A DNA stretch of 64,000 nt from Cotesia glomerata (lineage: Eukaryota; Arthropoda; Insecta; Hymenoptera; Braconidae): positions 13,765,101 to 13,829,100 of the forward strand of contig NC_058159.1 in the NCBI RefSeq assembly GCF_020080835.1. The letters run 5' to 3'. Below are positions 44,803 through 55,656 of this stretch, one piece after another (position 1 is the stretch's first letter; each line of letters starts with the position of its first letter). The notes under the pieces were generated by a model, which worked only from the letters and a program-made list of their open reading frames with translations, made no database searches and was not told the origin of the DNA. The position numbers and the translations under genes were made by a program.

Positions 44803-46650
44803 ATGGATAAAGAAAACAAATATTTTACCTGGAATGTTGAACAATTAAAGCAAGAATTAAAAAGACGTGGACTTCGTACCACAGGTAAAAAAAAAAATTT
44901 ACAAGAACGGTATGTAAATATTAAATTTCGGTAATTAACCTAACAATATCGTATGTCATTACAATATTTAATTAGCGAACTAATAACAAAATTTATTTAA
45001 TTAAAAAAAAAGTAACTATTACTAATTATGCAGGTTAATTTTTGCGGATGAGAATAAAGGTTTTTTCCAATTACATCAACAAGATCCTGATGCAGTATTC
45101 TGGACACCAGACAATACGCATTATAAAGATATTAATGCCGCAACTAAAATTCCTTTAATAACCAAGGAACGAGTAGAACTTTTTTTGCAGAGGTTCATAA
45201 TGATAATAATACGCATGACTTAATTGACAGAATGTATGACAATGTAACAAAGAGTAAATTTTTTTTGCAGGTATGATGTGCTGAAAAATCTTGGCAAAGA
45301 AATGTACGAAAATCGATATCTTCTTCATGCCAGGATAGCACAAAGTAATAGCTCAATTTTCATTCAAGGACATTGTTTGGCCCAAATGAAAAAATCAGTA
45401 CAGTATAAATGTGATATTCAAATGTCCAATACTGGTTTTATTGAAGAGACTCATTGCGAATGTGCTGTAGGTGGTGGTGATACAGCTCATTGTAAACACG
45501 TCGCAGTACTTCTTTGGGCAATGGAAGAAATGGTAATTGGATTGATATTACAAATCTTAGCAATAATTTAGTTTTCATGACTAGAAAATTGTACCTCAAC
45601 AATTTTGGTTGTTACTTTTAGGGTAGAGATAAGAAAATTACTTTGAGAACAGTTTGTACTCAAAAACTTCAATCATTTCATAAGCCGGCAAAATCTTTTT
45701 TTGGCTCGCCCATCAAAGCTGAATTGTTGCCAAAAAAAAATCAAAATCTTGAACCATTTTCGGATCCAGTCGTTTTAGATCCAAGTATTGTGAACAAACA
45801 ATTGTACTGCGAAAAGCAACGCAATCGAGCAATAAATTTTGCTGCAACTAACCGAACAACGATGCCATTCCTTCGTCTGTTCGAACCAGCTAATATATAT
45901 TGTGCAATTTGGGACTATGACTACACAAATGTGAATCCAGAAGAGCAGCTGTTAAATAAATTTAAACTACTGTCAATAACCACTGATGATATAAAAGAAA
46001 TTGAAGAAGAAACAAGAGAGCAAAGTCAAAGTAAAAGTTGGTTTAAATATCGTCAAAATAGAATCACAGCCAGTAATTTTTATAAATGCTGCATAATTCG
46101 AGATGAAGAAGCCCAAATACAATTTTCTATTAGCTTGATTAATCAAGAACCGTTTAAATCAAAGTCTACAGATTGGGGTAAAGAAAATGAAAGTAAAGCG
46201 CTGGAAATCTACGAATCCACTGGTGTTAAAATAGATAAATGCGGACTATTTATAAGTCCAACTTACCCTTTTTTAGGAGCTTCTCCAGATGGGCTCATAG
46301 GAAATGACACAGTAGTAGAAATTAAGTGTTCTTATTCCCGTAGATTCTCTTCTATAACGGAAAAAACTTTGCCATACCTGTATCTTGACGAAAGAAACAA
46401 TTTACGATTAAAAAAAAACCATCTGTACTACTACCAAATTCAAGGCCAGCTTTTTGTTACAGGCAGATACATTGCAAAGTTTATAGTATATACAACAATT
46501 GAAACAATTGTTATAACTATTCGCCGTGATGACAATAACTTCATAACATTAATGGTTCAACGTTTAACAAAATTCTTTGAGGATTATTTTCGTGTTGCTA
46601 TTTTAGATCGTTATTTATATAAAAATTACAGTACTATTTTTAAAAAGTAA
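44803..46650 (+). pseudogene. SAP-SWIM-YqaJ nuclease protein of the ISL2EU-like transposon
   Basis: Exons: 44803-44909, 45034 to about 45532, and 45622-46650. Exon 1 encodes a SAP DNA-binding motif (FTWNVEQLKQELKRRGLRTT). The middle exon carries a SWIM zinc finger (HCECAVGGGDTAHCKH, i.e. CxC..CxH). The last exon holds a YqaJ/lambda-exonuclease-like PD-(D/E)XK nuclease: WFKYRQNRITASNF, WGKENESKALEIYE, PFLGASPDGLIG, VVEIKCSYS and YYQIQGQLFVTGR. The catalytic Asp (SPDG) and Glu-Lys (EIK) are present. Splice sites CG|GTATGT, TGCAG|G, ATG|GTAATT and TTTTAG|GG are in phase. The middle exon changes frame near 45180 and 45260, both at T7-T8 runs, so either the copy is decayed or the assembly has homopolymer errors. 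It probably processes DNA ends during transposition; that role is inferred. Confidence 0.8.
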
Positions 46651-46876
46651 AAAAGAAGCAATGAAAATTTACGTTTTATATAAAAGTTAATGTATTTATA
46701 ATCATATTTATATTTTCTTATAAAAAGTATAATTATTGTTATATTAGTTATACAGCAGAACTGAATCGTTTTAAATATACAAATTTTAATTACAAAACAA
46801 AATGTACACGAAATAAATGTAAGTTCATTATTTATTATAATTTTCCAAGTGTGTCCTTTGTCTTGGAGATATCATT

Positions 46877-48627
46877 TTATGCGGCCGAGTTAACAACAGA
46901 TTCACGAAAGTTGCATAACATTAGACATATAGAAAAAATTTTCGTAGCTAGACGCGTATAATTTGGATTCAAAGGTTCTCGTAAGATTTTATAAGTTTTT
47001 GTCAGCCCAATTAATCGTTCAATGTGTACCCGTTTCGATGCTAATTTGCGATCGGATAATACTGTCACATTTGGAAGTTGTTTACCTTTCAAAAAGTGAG
47101 GTATATTGACAGTTACTCCCTGTGATTCAAAAATATCTTGCACATTAAAACCACGATCAGCCATTACGGAATCACCTTTTTGACATTTTTTAACGAGATC
47201 CGATCTTTCTACTATTTGTCTATCACTTGTACTACCTCCATACGCTGCAGAATGATAGCATAAAATGCCATCAGGCGATCCTCCCACTAATACTTTCACA
47301 GTATTTTTGTTCTTATATGTGCTAAATGTAGCTTGTTGAGCTATTGGATTTGATGGCTTATCAATGGGTATTTCAGTAGCATCAACAATGACTCTTGTTG
47401 ATGGATATAACTTTTTAAATCCTTCTGGCATATAAAAGTCGACAACTTCTCGGGATGGCCAAGTATCTATCAATGACCAAAGCTGGTAAATCATATGGAT
47501 CCAAGTATTAAAAATATTGCGGACAACAGCTTCACTAATTCCAAAATAAATACTCAATCCAAAATCTGGAATATTTCTTCGTAACTTCATAAGTATCAAC
47601 AAAAACATGTCCTCAGGTTCTACAGAGTTAACTTGACCTTTAACATATTTAATGCGATCAACATAATCACTTAATGTACCATACACAAATTGAAATTTGG
47701 CATAATTTCCTAATCCAGTATAGTAATGTATTACATCATCTCGGTGAGAAATTGATTGAACAGATAAAGGTCCACGGCCAACTTGGATACCAACTGAACT
47801 AAAACATTTTTTTCTCACGGCAGATTTTTGTTTTTTTACTTCCAACGATTTCACATGATTTGATTCCATGTAATCTGAATTACTACTTTCTGACATTGGC
47901 AATGAATAGACCTCTTCTTCCATTTGTACATCGATATTATAGTAATCAGTGGGTATGTATGACATGCTTGAGATTGTTGAGCAATCTTGAATATTAGTTG
48001 ATGCAAATGGCTCTTCAATTTGATGATCTATCAATGTTTCTTTATTTATTGGTGAACTTCGAAGCTCTATTTTTTTTTGTAGCTCAGTAATTTCATTATT
48101 TTCATTTGATGATGATGGTACTGATGATATACAATTCTTTATCGGTGATTCAATCAAACTGTTGGCAATATTTTCAGAGATATTTATTGGATCATCTAAA
48201 AGCGACAAAGGCAATGATGATGATCAATTGTTAGAATCTTCTTCGAAAAGAGCTTTCCGAATTTTTTCTGAACGCCTTGATTTTTCTGCTTCGAGCTCCA
48301 ACATAAGTGTTGGTACAGCATTAGGTTTTAAGTACTTCTTGGATGTTGTGACTCCTAAAAAAAACCACCTATTAAAGTTACTTGATACGGATATTAAATT
48401 ACTACAATATAAATCTACGTTAAATGAATTAATTTCATACCTGTATAGAAACTCTCTTTTTTTTCAATAATTAAATCTTTTTCGAAATGGATCGAACATA
48501 ACCTTGATGATTTTGATGATTGAAAATTGACACTTATGGCTTTTTCCCAAAGAATCCGACATTTTTCGTTTTTTGGAAAAGTAAAAGTAGCTTTTCCTTT
48601 ACAAAAAGGAACTGAACACTTTCCCAT
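46877..48627 (-). pseudogene. THAP-DDE transposase of the ISL2EU-like transposon
   Basis: Exon 1 (48441-48627) is a THAP finger: MGKCSVPFCKGKATFTFPKN, then a conserved Trp and CSIH, giving a complete C2CH set. The donor ACAG|GTATGA joins in phase to exon 2 (46877-48354, acceptor TTTTAG). Exon 2 continues as a coiled charged linker, then a DDE_Tnp_4/Harbinger-type catalytic domain with IVDATEIPI, VMADRGFNVQD and the Glu of HIERLIG. All three acidic residues are present. A single TGA (48224-48226) interrupts the frame between EEDSNN and SSSLPL; everything after it stays in frame to the stop at 46877. An acidic Ser-rich linker precedes the catalytic part. Apart from that stop the gene looks whole. 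Confidence 0.88.
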
Positions 48628-50283
48628 TTTTTGGTATTAATTATATTGTTAAATTATTTTTTTCACAATGACTTATCAACACGTGTCCACTCCAAAACAT
48701 TAGGTATAACTTAAATATAGGTATAGTATAATTATTATTATTAAATTCACATAACTTATAAAAAAAATAGTTATATAAATTTTAATGTTTATTGCGTCGA
48801 TTAATTTTCAATTCTCGTTGAATTATAGCTAGTAAACTAATTTTTCATATGAAACTTTTTTTTTCTTTGGTGATCATATTTGAAAACTTGCGCTTTAAAA
48901 AACTTGCTAATGTGCTGCTCTCAAGTGGCTGAGTTTGGCAAAACGGAACCCCATTGATGCTATAGTGTTATTACTCCGGCATTAAAATAAATTATAGACT
49001 CGATCACTAAGAATCGATTCTGATAACTGGAAATCGAGTCTAAATAATCGAGTTTTTTGACCACAGAATCGATTCTCGGATAGAATCGGAATCGATTTTA
49101 CCATCCCTATTACGATCTGTTCAGGGGAAATACATTTACCCCCACCGAATGAACGGATGAATATTATTAGAGAATACCATAACTCTGTTGTGGGCGGTCA
49201 CTTTGGTGTTAAAAAATTGTATAATCGTATTAGAGAAAATTTTTATTGGGAAAATATGACGGGTGATGTTGCAAAGTTTGTTAGGACCTGCGATAGTTGT
49301 CAAAAAAATAAATTAGTACGAGTAAAAACGAAACAACCCATGATAATAACCGATACCCCAGAGAAAGCCTTTGACAAAATACAAATGGATATTGTCGGCC
49401 CATTACCCCAAACAGTCAATGGACATCGTTATTTATTAACAATTCAAGATAATCTCACTAAGTACTCTGACGCTATTCCGATATCTAAAATAGATTCAGC
49501 CACTGTTGCCCTTGCCTTTGCGAAACATTTTATTGCCAGATTTGGATGTCCAAAAGTCATCCACACTGATCAAGGTAGTAACTTCACAAGTCAAATGATG
49601 AAAACATTTTGTCAAATCTTTAAAATCAAACAGATAAAATCAACTGCTTTCCATCCAGAATCTCTAGGCTCTCTCGAACGAGCACACCATGTGTTTATAG
49701 AATACCTAAAACATTATTGTACAGAGGAAGAGTGGGATCAATGGATTGTCTATGGAATGTTCTCCTATAATACGGCAGTCCATGAATCAAGCGGGTTCAC
49801 TCCCCCCACGAACTTATTTTCAGGAGGAAAGCGCGAATACCTTCAGAATTTGCCCAAGAAGAGATCCCAAGAACTTATATACAGTATTTTCATGACCTAT
49901 TCAGTAAGATTACCACTACCCAAGCTACTGCTGGCGAAAATTTGCGTCGAGCCAAGGCTCGATCTAAAGCTTATTATGATAGAAAACAAAATCCTAAAGA
50001 ATTCAGGGTAAACGACCTCGTATATTTATTAAAGGAACCCAGACAGTCGAAATTTGATCGTCAATGGGACGGCCCTTATAAAATAATAGAAGTATATGAA
50101 GATTTAAATGTTATGATAGCTATTAATAATAATAAAACTAAAGTAGTACATCCGAACAAATTAAAAATTGCTCACATTCACCCTGATATTAATCAAGATA
50201 TTAGCGAAAATGAAGACCCGAATGAGTTGTAATGATGATAAAAAAAAGGTGTTGTTAAACCAACACACTTTTTTTTTTTTATT

Positions 50284-50294
50284 AAGGGGGGAGA
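50284..50294 (+). promoter_or_regulatory. Polypurine tract of the gypsy element
   Basis: AAGGGGGGAGA directly precedes the LTR start TGTGATGC, the expected primer site for plus-strand DNA synthesis. It fixes the LTR 5' boundary at 50295. Confidence 0.88.
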
Positions 50295-50904
50295 TGTGAT
50301 GCACCTAGTGCATCCAGCAGGTGACGCTACCTGTTATTAGAGCGCTATCTATTATGAGAGCGTGAATTCAAACGAAATATTCAAATTAGTAAATATTAAA
50401 TGATTAAAATTAGTTAAATTTTATATTCGAAGTAAATATTCAAATCATTTATTTCATGCTTTTACTCTAACCAGTTGTAATAAACATCTTTTGGTTAACT
50501 CTGTTTTATTTATAAAAGAAAATAAAATAAAATAAGGGAAAAACATATTTCGGTACAAAAGGACATTGTAACCGAATTTTCAGAACCCATAAAAAGTACT
50601 TGAGTAATTCAAGGACTATTTCTCGCCACATGGAATTTAAAACCCTATGAGGAAAAGTCGTAAAAGACACGTGTGAAACTCAATAAACCCTTGTTCTAAA
50701 ATTAACAAAGAATAATAAAAAACCATATGTAACTAAACAAAAATAATATTGTTAAATAACATTTACTGTTAAAATCTAACTTTATATAATATTGTAGTTA
50801 AGCAAAATTGAGTTAAAATAATTAATAATTATTATCTTGTATTTAATTTATAATTAATAATTATTATTTAATTAATTTACTATTAAATCATTATTTAATT
50901 ATTA

Positions 50905-53567
50905 TCTATATATATATAAGAGATTCCCACCTATATATTGACTCATCACGATATCTCTGGAACCATAAGGCGTAGCGACTTGAAATTTGGTAGGAATATT
51001 CCTTTCGCCGAGTAGAGGTCAGCTAAGAACGGATTTTACGAAATTCCACCCACAAGGGGGGTTGCGGGGGCGTTAACAATAGAAAATTCCCATTTTTAAC
51101 CTATAGCTCCTATCGACTTCAAATTTGGTAGGAATCTCCTATATGTGATCTAAAAATGATCTAAGAGCGGATTTTACGACAATCTACTTCCAATATGGAT
51201 TGCGGGGGTGGACGTTAACAATGAAAATTAAAAATTTCCGACTTCTAGCTCCTACAGACTCCTAATTTTGTATGAATTTTGTGTAAGTGATGTAAAAATA
51301 ATATATGAACGAATTTTACGATATCCCACTCCACAGAGGAGTGCGGGGGTGGGTCTTAACAATGAAAATTTAAAATTTCCGAGCTGTAGCTCCTATAGGC
51401 TCCAAATTTGGTAAGAATCTGCTATATTTGAGGTAGAAACAATCTAAGAGCGTATTTAATGATAACCTACTCCAAGTATGGGTTTCGGGGGTGGGTGTTA
51501 ACAATTACAATTTTAAATTTCCGAGCTATAGCTCCGACAGACTCCAAATTCGGTGAGAGTCTTCTATGTGTGATTTAGAAGTGATCTAAGTGAGGATTTC
51601 AATAAATTCTACCTTCAATAGCGATTGCGGGGGTGAGCGTTAGAATTTTCAATTTCAATTTCCAAACTGTAACTTTTATAGACTCTAAATTTGGTAGAAA
51701 TCTTCCGGTATAATTTTCCTGTCAAGTTCAGCTAAGAATGGATTTTATTAAATTCCTCCCCCAAAGGGGTTTGCGACGGCGTTAACAATGAAAAATTCCC
51801 GTTCTTAAACTATAGTTTCTATCAACTCCAAATTTGGTAGGAATCTTCTGTAAGAGATATAGAAATAATCTATAAACGAATTTTACGATATCTCACCCCA
51901 CAGGGGTTGCGGGGATGGGTATAAACAATGGAAATTTTGAATTTTAAAGTTGTAGCTCTTACAGACTCCAAATTTTGTAGGAACTTTCTGTAAGTGATGG
52001 AAAAATAATTTATGAACGAATTCTACGATATTCTACCTCAAAGAGAATTGCGGGGGCGTTAACAATAAAAAATTCCCGTTTGTAAACTACAGCTCCCATA
52101 TATTCCAAATTGGGTAAGAATTATCTGTAAGAGATGTAGAAATAATATACGAACGAATTTCACGATGGTTCACCTCACAGGGGTTTGTGGGGGTAGTTGT
52201 TAACAAATATAATTTTTATTTTCCAAGCTATAGCTCCTACAGACCCCAAATTTAGTAAGAGTTTTCTACATATAATATAGAAATTATTTAAGAACGGACT
52301 TTACAACGAATTACCTCCAATAAGGATCGCGGGGGTGGGTGTTAACAATAAAAAATCTTAATTTCCAAAATATAGCTGCTAAAAACTCTAAATTTGGTAA
52401 AAATCTTTTATTTCTTATGTAGAGATCATCTCACAATGAACTTCAATAAAGACTATTTCCGATAGGAATTTCGGGGATGGGTGCTAAAATCTAAAATTTT
52501 AATTTCCAAACTGTAACTTCTACAGACTCTAAATTTGGTGAGAATCTTCGTGTATGATGTCAAGCTCAGCTATAGCTCTTAGTTCTTATAAGAACGGATT
52601 TTCTCGAATTCTAACCCTAGAAGGGATCGCGGGGGTGTTAACAATGAAAATCTCTCATTTCCAAACAAAAGTTTCTATGGACTTGAAGTTTTGTTGAAAC
52701 CTTTAGTTTATAATGTAGAAATTTTCTCGAATAGGATCTTATGAAATTCCTCTCCCATACAAGAGTGTGGGAGTGATGAGTAATCAAAAAAAATTTATAC
52801 TTTTCAAATACAGTTCCTACAGATATAGAATTTGATAGAATCTCAAGAGAAACAGGAACTTACGGGAATGGCCTCCAAGGCCAACGGATTTAAATATTTT
52901 CCTTTTTTAATAATTATATTTTCTCACAACAATCGTCTCTTTGGCAGCGGCAAAAAAAGTCATTGTAAGGTTTCCAAAATTTAACTTTACATGTAGCTAT
53001 TCACTCAACGGACTAAGAATTTTGCATACATTTTATTTTTGCTGATCACATAACCCATGAATTGTTCTTATTACCGGATCGCGGGAACGTAACAGATTGA
53101 AATGAATGCATTTTCTAAGCACTTGAGATGTGAAAAAGGAATTTGGCTATTTATTCTAAGAGAATTCGTTAAAACATGTACAAATAAGTTTCTATGAAAA
53201 ATTGATGTCACGGAGGAAATTTAAATTAACGGCAAAATTCGTCACGCTTTAAGCTAGCCAAATTTCAACTTCACTTATGAGACGCGCAATTACTTTAACT
53301 GAAACTTTCAATGATCATTTCAAATTTTTTTCTTCGTTTCAGTCATTATTCATTTTTGGAAAAAAGCACTGGAATGTCATAGTGATTGCACATTAAAATT
53401 TACAATGAATATTAGCTAGAATAATCACAGGGATAAAAGGTACGGGCCAATCTGATGAAATTTGAAATCTGTACAAATCTAAACAATACTCCCATTAAAT
53501 TTCAAGTCTAGATCTCTAAAAATACAATTCTATGAAGTGCCCAGCGGAGCGGGCGGGTAACAGCTAG
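50905..53567 (+). mobile_element. Non-autonomous Helitron with internal minisatellite
   Basis: Begins TCTATATATATATAAGAG after an A and ends with a GC-rich palindrome-like stretch (CCCAGCGGAGCGGGCGGG) and CTAG before a T. The 5' TC, 3' CTAG and insertion between A and T are Helitron hallmarks, and there is no target duplication. The unoccupied site is visible in the inverted LTR copy at 56454/56455. No Rep/helicase gene is present. Confidence 0.88.
50960..52870 (+). repeat. ~135 bp tandem repeat array inside the Helitron
   Basis: About 14 diverged units, each with a TATAGCTCCTACAGACTCCAA-like start, then AATTTGGTAGGAATCTTC, then AAGAACGGATTTTACGA and a GGGGTTGCGGGGGTGGGTGT-like piece before TTAACAATGAAAAT. 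The same unit appears on the minus strand at 63890-64000. Confidence 0.88.
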
Positions 53568-54367
53568 TTTAATTTATAATTAAATAATAATGTCTATTCT
53601 TTTATACATGATAATAATTAAACCGACTTATAATTTTATTAGAAAATCCGATTGTAAAATAATAGAAATAATATTTAATTCAAGTTATTAATTAGTCAAA
53701 CTCAAACATTAATCCAACATATTATAAACAATATAATATATATATTTTCATGTTATAGTTTATTATAATTTTTATTGTAATTTAATTTCAAGTTAATTAT
53801 AAGTTAATTTTTATTATAAATAGATTTTAAAAAGGGTCTGTTAAATTAATAAAAATAGTTAAATAAACATAATGACTGTATTGCTAAAAGTGTATATTAG
53901 TGAAGTCCAACTTTCAGGCCGATAGGCTGAAATAAATATATATAGATATAGAGAAAATACATGTTAGTATAGAAGGATCATTTATATGTAGTAGAAAATG
54001 TGTGTGCTTATGTATTCCTTAGAGTGGATGTATGTATGGAAGTTATGGTGGGAGAAGAACGGAGTTTGAAGCTCTTCGGAAAAACTATGTAACGACACTT
54101 CTCACCGAGAGCTTAGATTGGTAAGATCACGTCATTGTAAACCTCAATTTTATATTTTGAAGCTTTTTAATATTTTGTCAACTTGAATAATAAATTGAAC
54201 CCAACTAAATAATTTTGATCAAAATTAAATAACGTCTAAATAGAATTCTTTTATTTAAAATGATTCCTTTCCCGCGCTGAAAACGAGTATTTTAATACTC
54301 CCGGGCGAAAGTACTACAGTAAGTAAAGTTTTCAATAAATAAAAATTACATCCACTAGATGGAAGCA

Positions 54368-55656
54368 TGTTATGTCCTGCGAGGTTACTAGATTCGCCGA
54401 TGATGACACCTCGTGGACAAGTGGGTTGTTTATTGTCACGCGGGATTTTATTTTATAATTTAATTTGAAATATACTTAAAAATGACTGATTGAGATTGTG
54501 TGGCAAGGTATGATTTTAAATGATAAGAGTTCAATTGAACTTAATGTTGATGTTTATTTAGAAATCGGAGAGATGGAGTGAATAGTTACAGCTCTCGGGG
54601 AGAAGTGAAGTCACAAAGTCTCAACTCTGACTGCTCAGCTTCACGTTCCCCCACTATGGTTACACGTATACACCTATACTATTGCTAGAACTACTCTTAT
54701 ACATAGTGCGTAATATACTATCTTACATGTACTTATATAAACTTATTTATATATAACACTTATTATTCTTTAGGTGGCTGCGGCCGGCTTACATATTCAT
54801 GTACCTGTATTTACCTGGCTTTAAATTCAGCACAGCGACCTAGGAAACCGCAGAAAACCTGGTCGAGGTACAGACAGTAATAATAATATAATATCAGATC
54901 GTTGTTAACAATGATTATCCTTATCTATTATTTATTATTATTTAATTAACATATATTCATTAGAATCAATTAACGTGTTATAATTTTAAAAGGCTTTTAA
55001 GGTATTATCTGCTCAATAAATTATATCAGATGCGGAATTTACTTTAATATTTGCTAATCATTTCTAAATTCAATTTAATACCATTTACTATTCAATTATT
55101 CCAATATGTAATTAAATTTGTCTAAAACCATTGTGACATTAAATCCATACATACATACACATGTTGTAGCGTCTAAATACTCATTTATTTATGTTATTTA
55201 GTTACTTAAAATAAAGTGGATAAATAAATTATTATTTATTTATTTTGTTGTTAAATTCAGTTGTAGTGCCTTGTTTTTTAGAGAACAAGAGACCGTTGAG
55301 TTTCCACACGTGTCTTTTATGGCTTTTCTTTTAAGGACTTGAAGTTGTCATGTGGCAAGGACACGTTCTGTGTTTACTCAAAGATTTTATGGTTTTTCAG
55401 AACCTAATACCATATTCCTTTGTATTATTTTCTCGACATTAAAGTTTCTCTTTCGAAGACACGTGTGCACTCAACGACCAAACTCAGCAATTAAATCAAA
55501 TATTAAATCAACTAGGAATTCTGAATCTATTTAAAATATAAATATAAATTTAAATTATAAATGTAACTAATTAACACATTTAAATCATGGTTTATCTGAC
55601 AAGTAGTGTCACCTGCCAGATGCAACCCAAAGCATTATAGTTATTACGACATAACA
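54368..55656 (-). repeat. Related, diverged LTR (copy B) between the inverted LTR pair
   Basis: Bounded by TGTTATGTC and GACATAACA, perfect short inverted ends as in LTRs. Segments such as CACACGTGTCTTTTATGGCTTTTC and GTGTCACCTGCCAGATGCA resemble copy A in minus orientation but are much diverged, so this is a sister family. No direct target duplication is seen, because the flanks are the mirror-image ends of copy A. Confidence 0.6.

Larger units (their letters stand above)
44694..48952. mobile_element. ISL2EU-like DNA transposon encoding two convergent genes
   Basis: Imperfect terminal inverted repeats: 44694-44721 begins GGGGATCCGTTTTTGTCAAA and 48927-48952 reversed begins GGGGTTCCGTTTTGCCAAAC. 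AT stands outside each end (44692-44693 and 48953-48954). Inside are a plus-strand SAP-SWIM-YqaJ nuclease gene and a minus-strand THAP-DDE transposase gene, arranged tail to tail. A THAP plus IS5/Harbinger-like DDE transposase with 2 bp AT duplications is what I recall for ISL2EU elements. Each gene has only one to a few lesions, so the copy is fairly young. Confidence 0.82.
43759..49109. mobile_element. hAT transposon remnant with 8 bp target duplication, itself interrupted
   Basis: Ends TAGGGATGG and CCATCCCTA, flanked by TTACGATC on both sides (43751-43758 and 49110-49117). Both subterminal regions are packed with AATCGATTCT-type motifs. Excluding the ISL2EU insert, only about 1.1 kb of hAT DNA remains, holding the C-terminal exon of its transposase, so it is an internally deleted copy. 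Confidence 0.93.
43492..50232 (+). pseudogene. Ty3/gypsy integrase region, interrupted and frameshifted
   Basis: The segment before the hAT insertion ends DKFANENYEFTI, and after it reading resumes at CSGEIHLPPP, i.e. one former frame. The integrase inserts viral cDNA into chromosomes. Its HHCC zinc domain (EYHNSVVGGHFGVKKL; CDSCQ) is followed by the catalytic core with MDIVGPL, HTDQGSNF and the Glu in SLERAHH. The frame shifts near 49830, after LFSGGK. The other frame carries the C-terminal part (RIPSEFAQEEIPRTY; RVNDLVYLLKEPRQSK; KVVHPNKLKIAHIHPD) to the stop at 50232. The catalytic residues are intact, but the insertion, frameshift and lack of upstream domains make it dead. Confidence 0.88.
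43492..54367 (+). mobile_element. 5'-truncated Ty3/gypsy retrotransposon carrying nested insertions
   Basis: Recognisable parts in order are the end of the RNase H/connection region (43492-43758), the integrase (49118-50232), a polypurine tract (AAGGGGGGAGA, 50284-50294) and the 3' LTR (50295-54367). Gag, protease, reverse transcriptase and the 5' LTR are missing. A hAT element (43759-49109) splits the coding part and a Helitron (50905-53567) splits the LTR. Removing both joins the protein and LTR sequences without gaps. Confidence 0.88.
50295..54367 (+). repeat. Gypsy 3' LTR (copy A+), split by a Helitron
   Basis: Starts TGTGATGCACCTAGTGCATC and probably ends GGAAGCA at 54367. Without the Helitron it is 1.41 kb and matches 55655-57074 in inverted orientation from end to end. 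Shared landmarks include GCGCTCTAATAACAGGTAGC (reversed) and CCCGCGCTGAAAACGAGTA. Confidence 0.88.
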
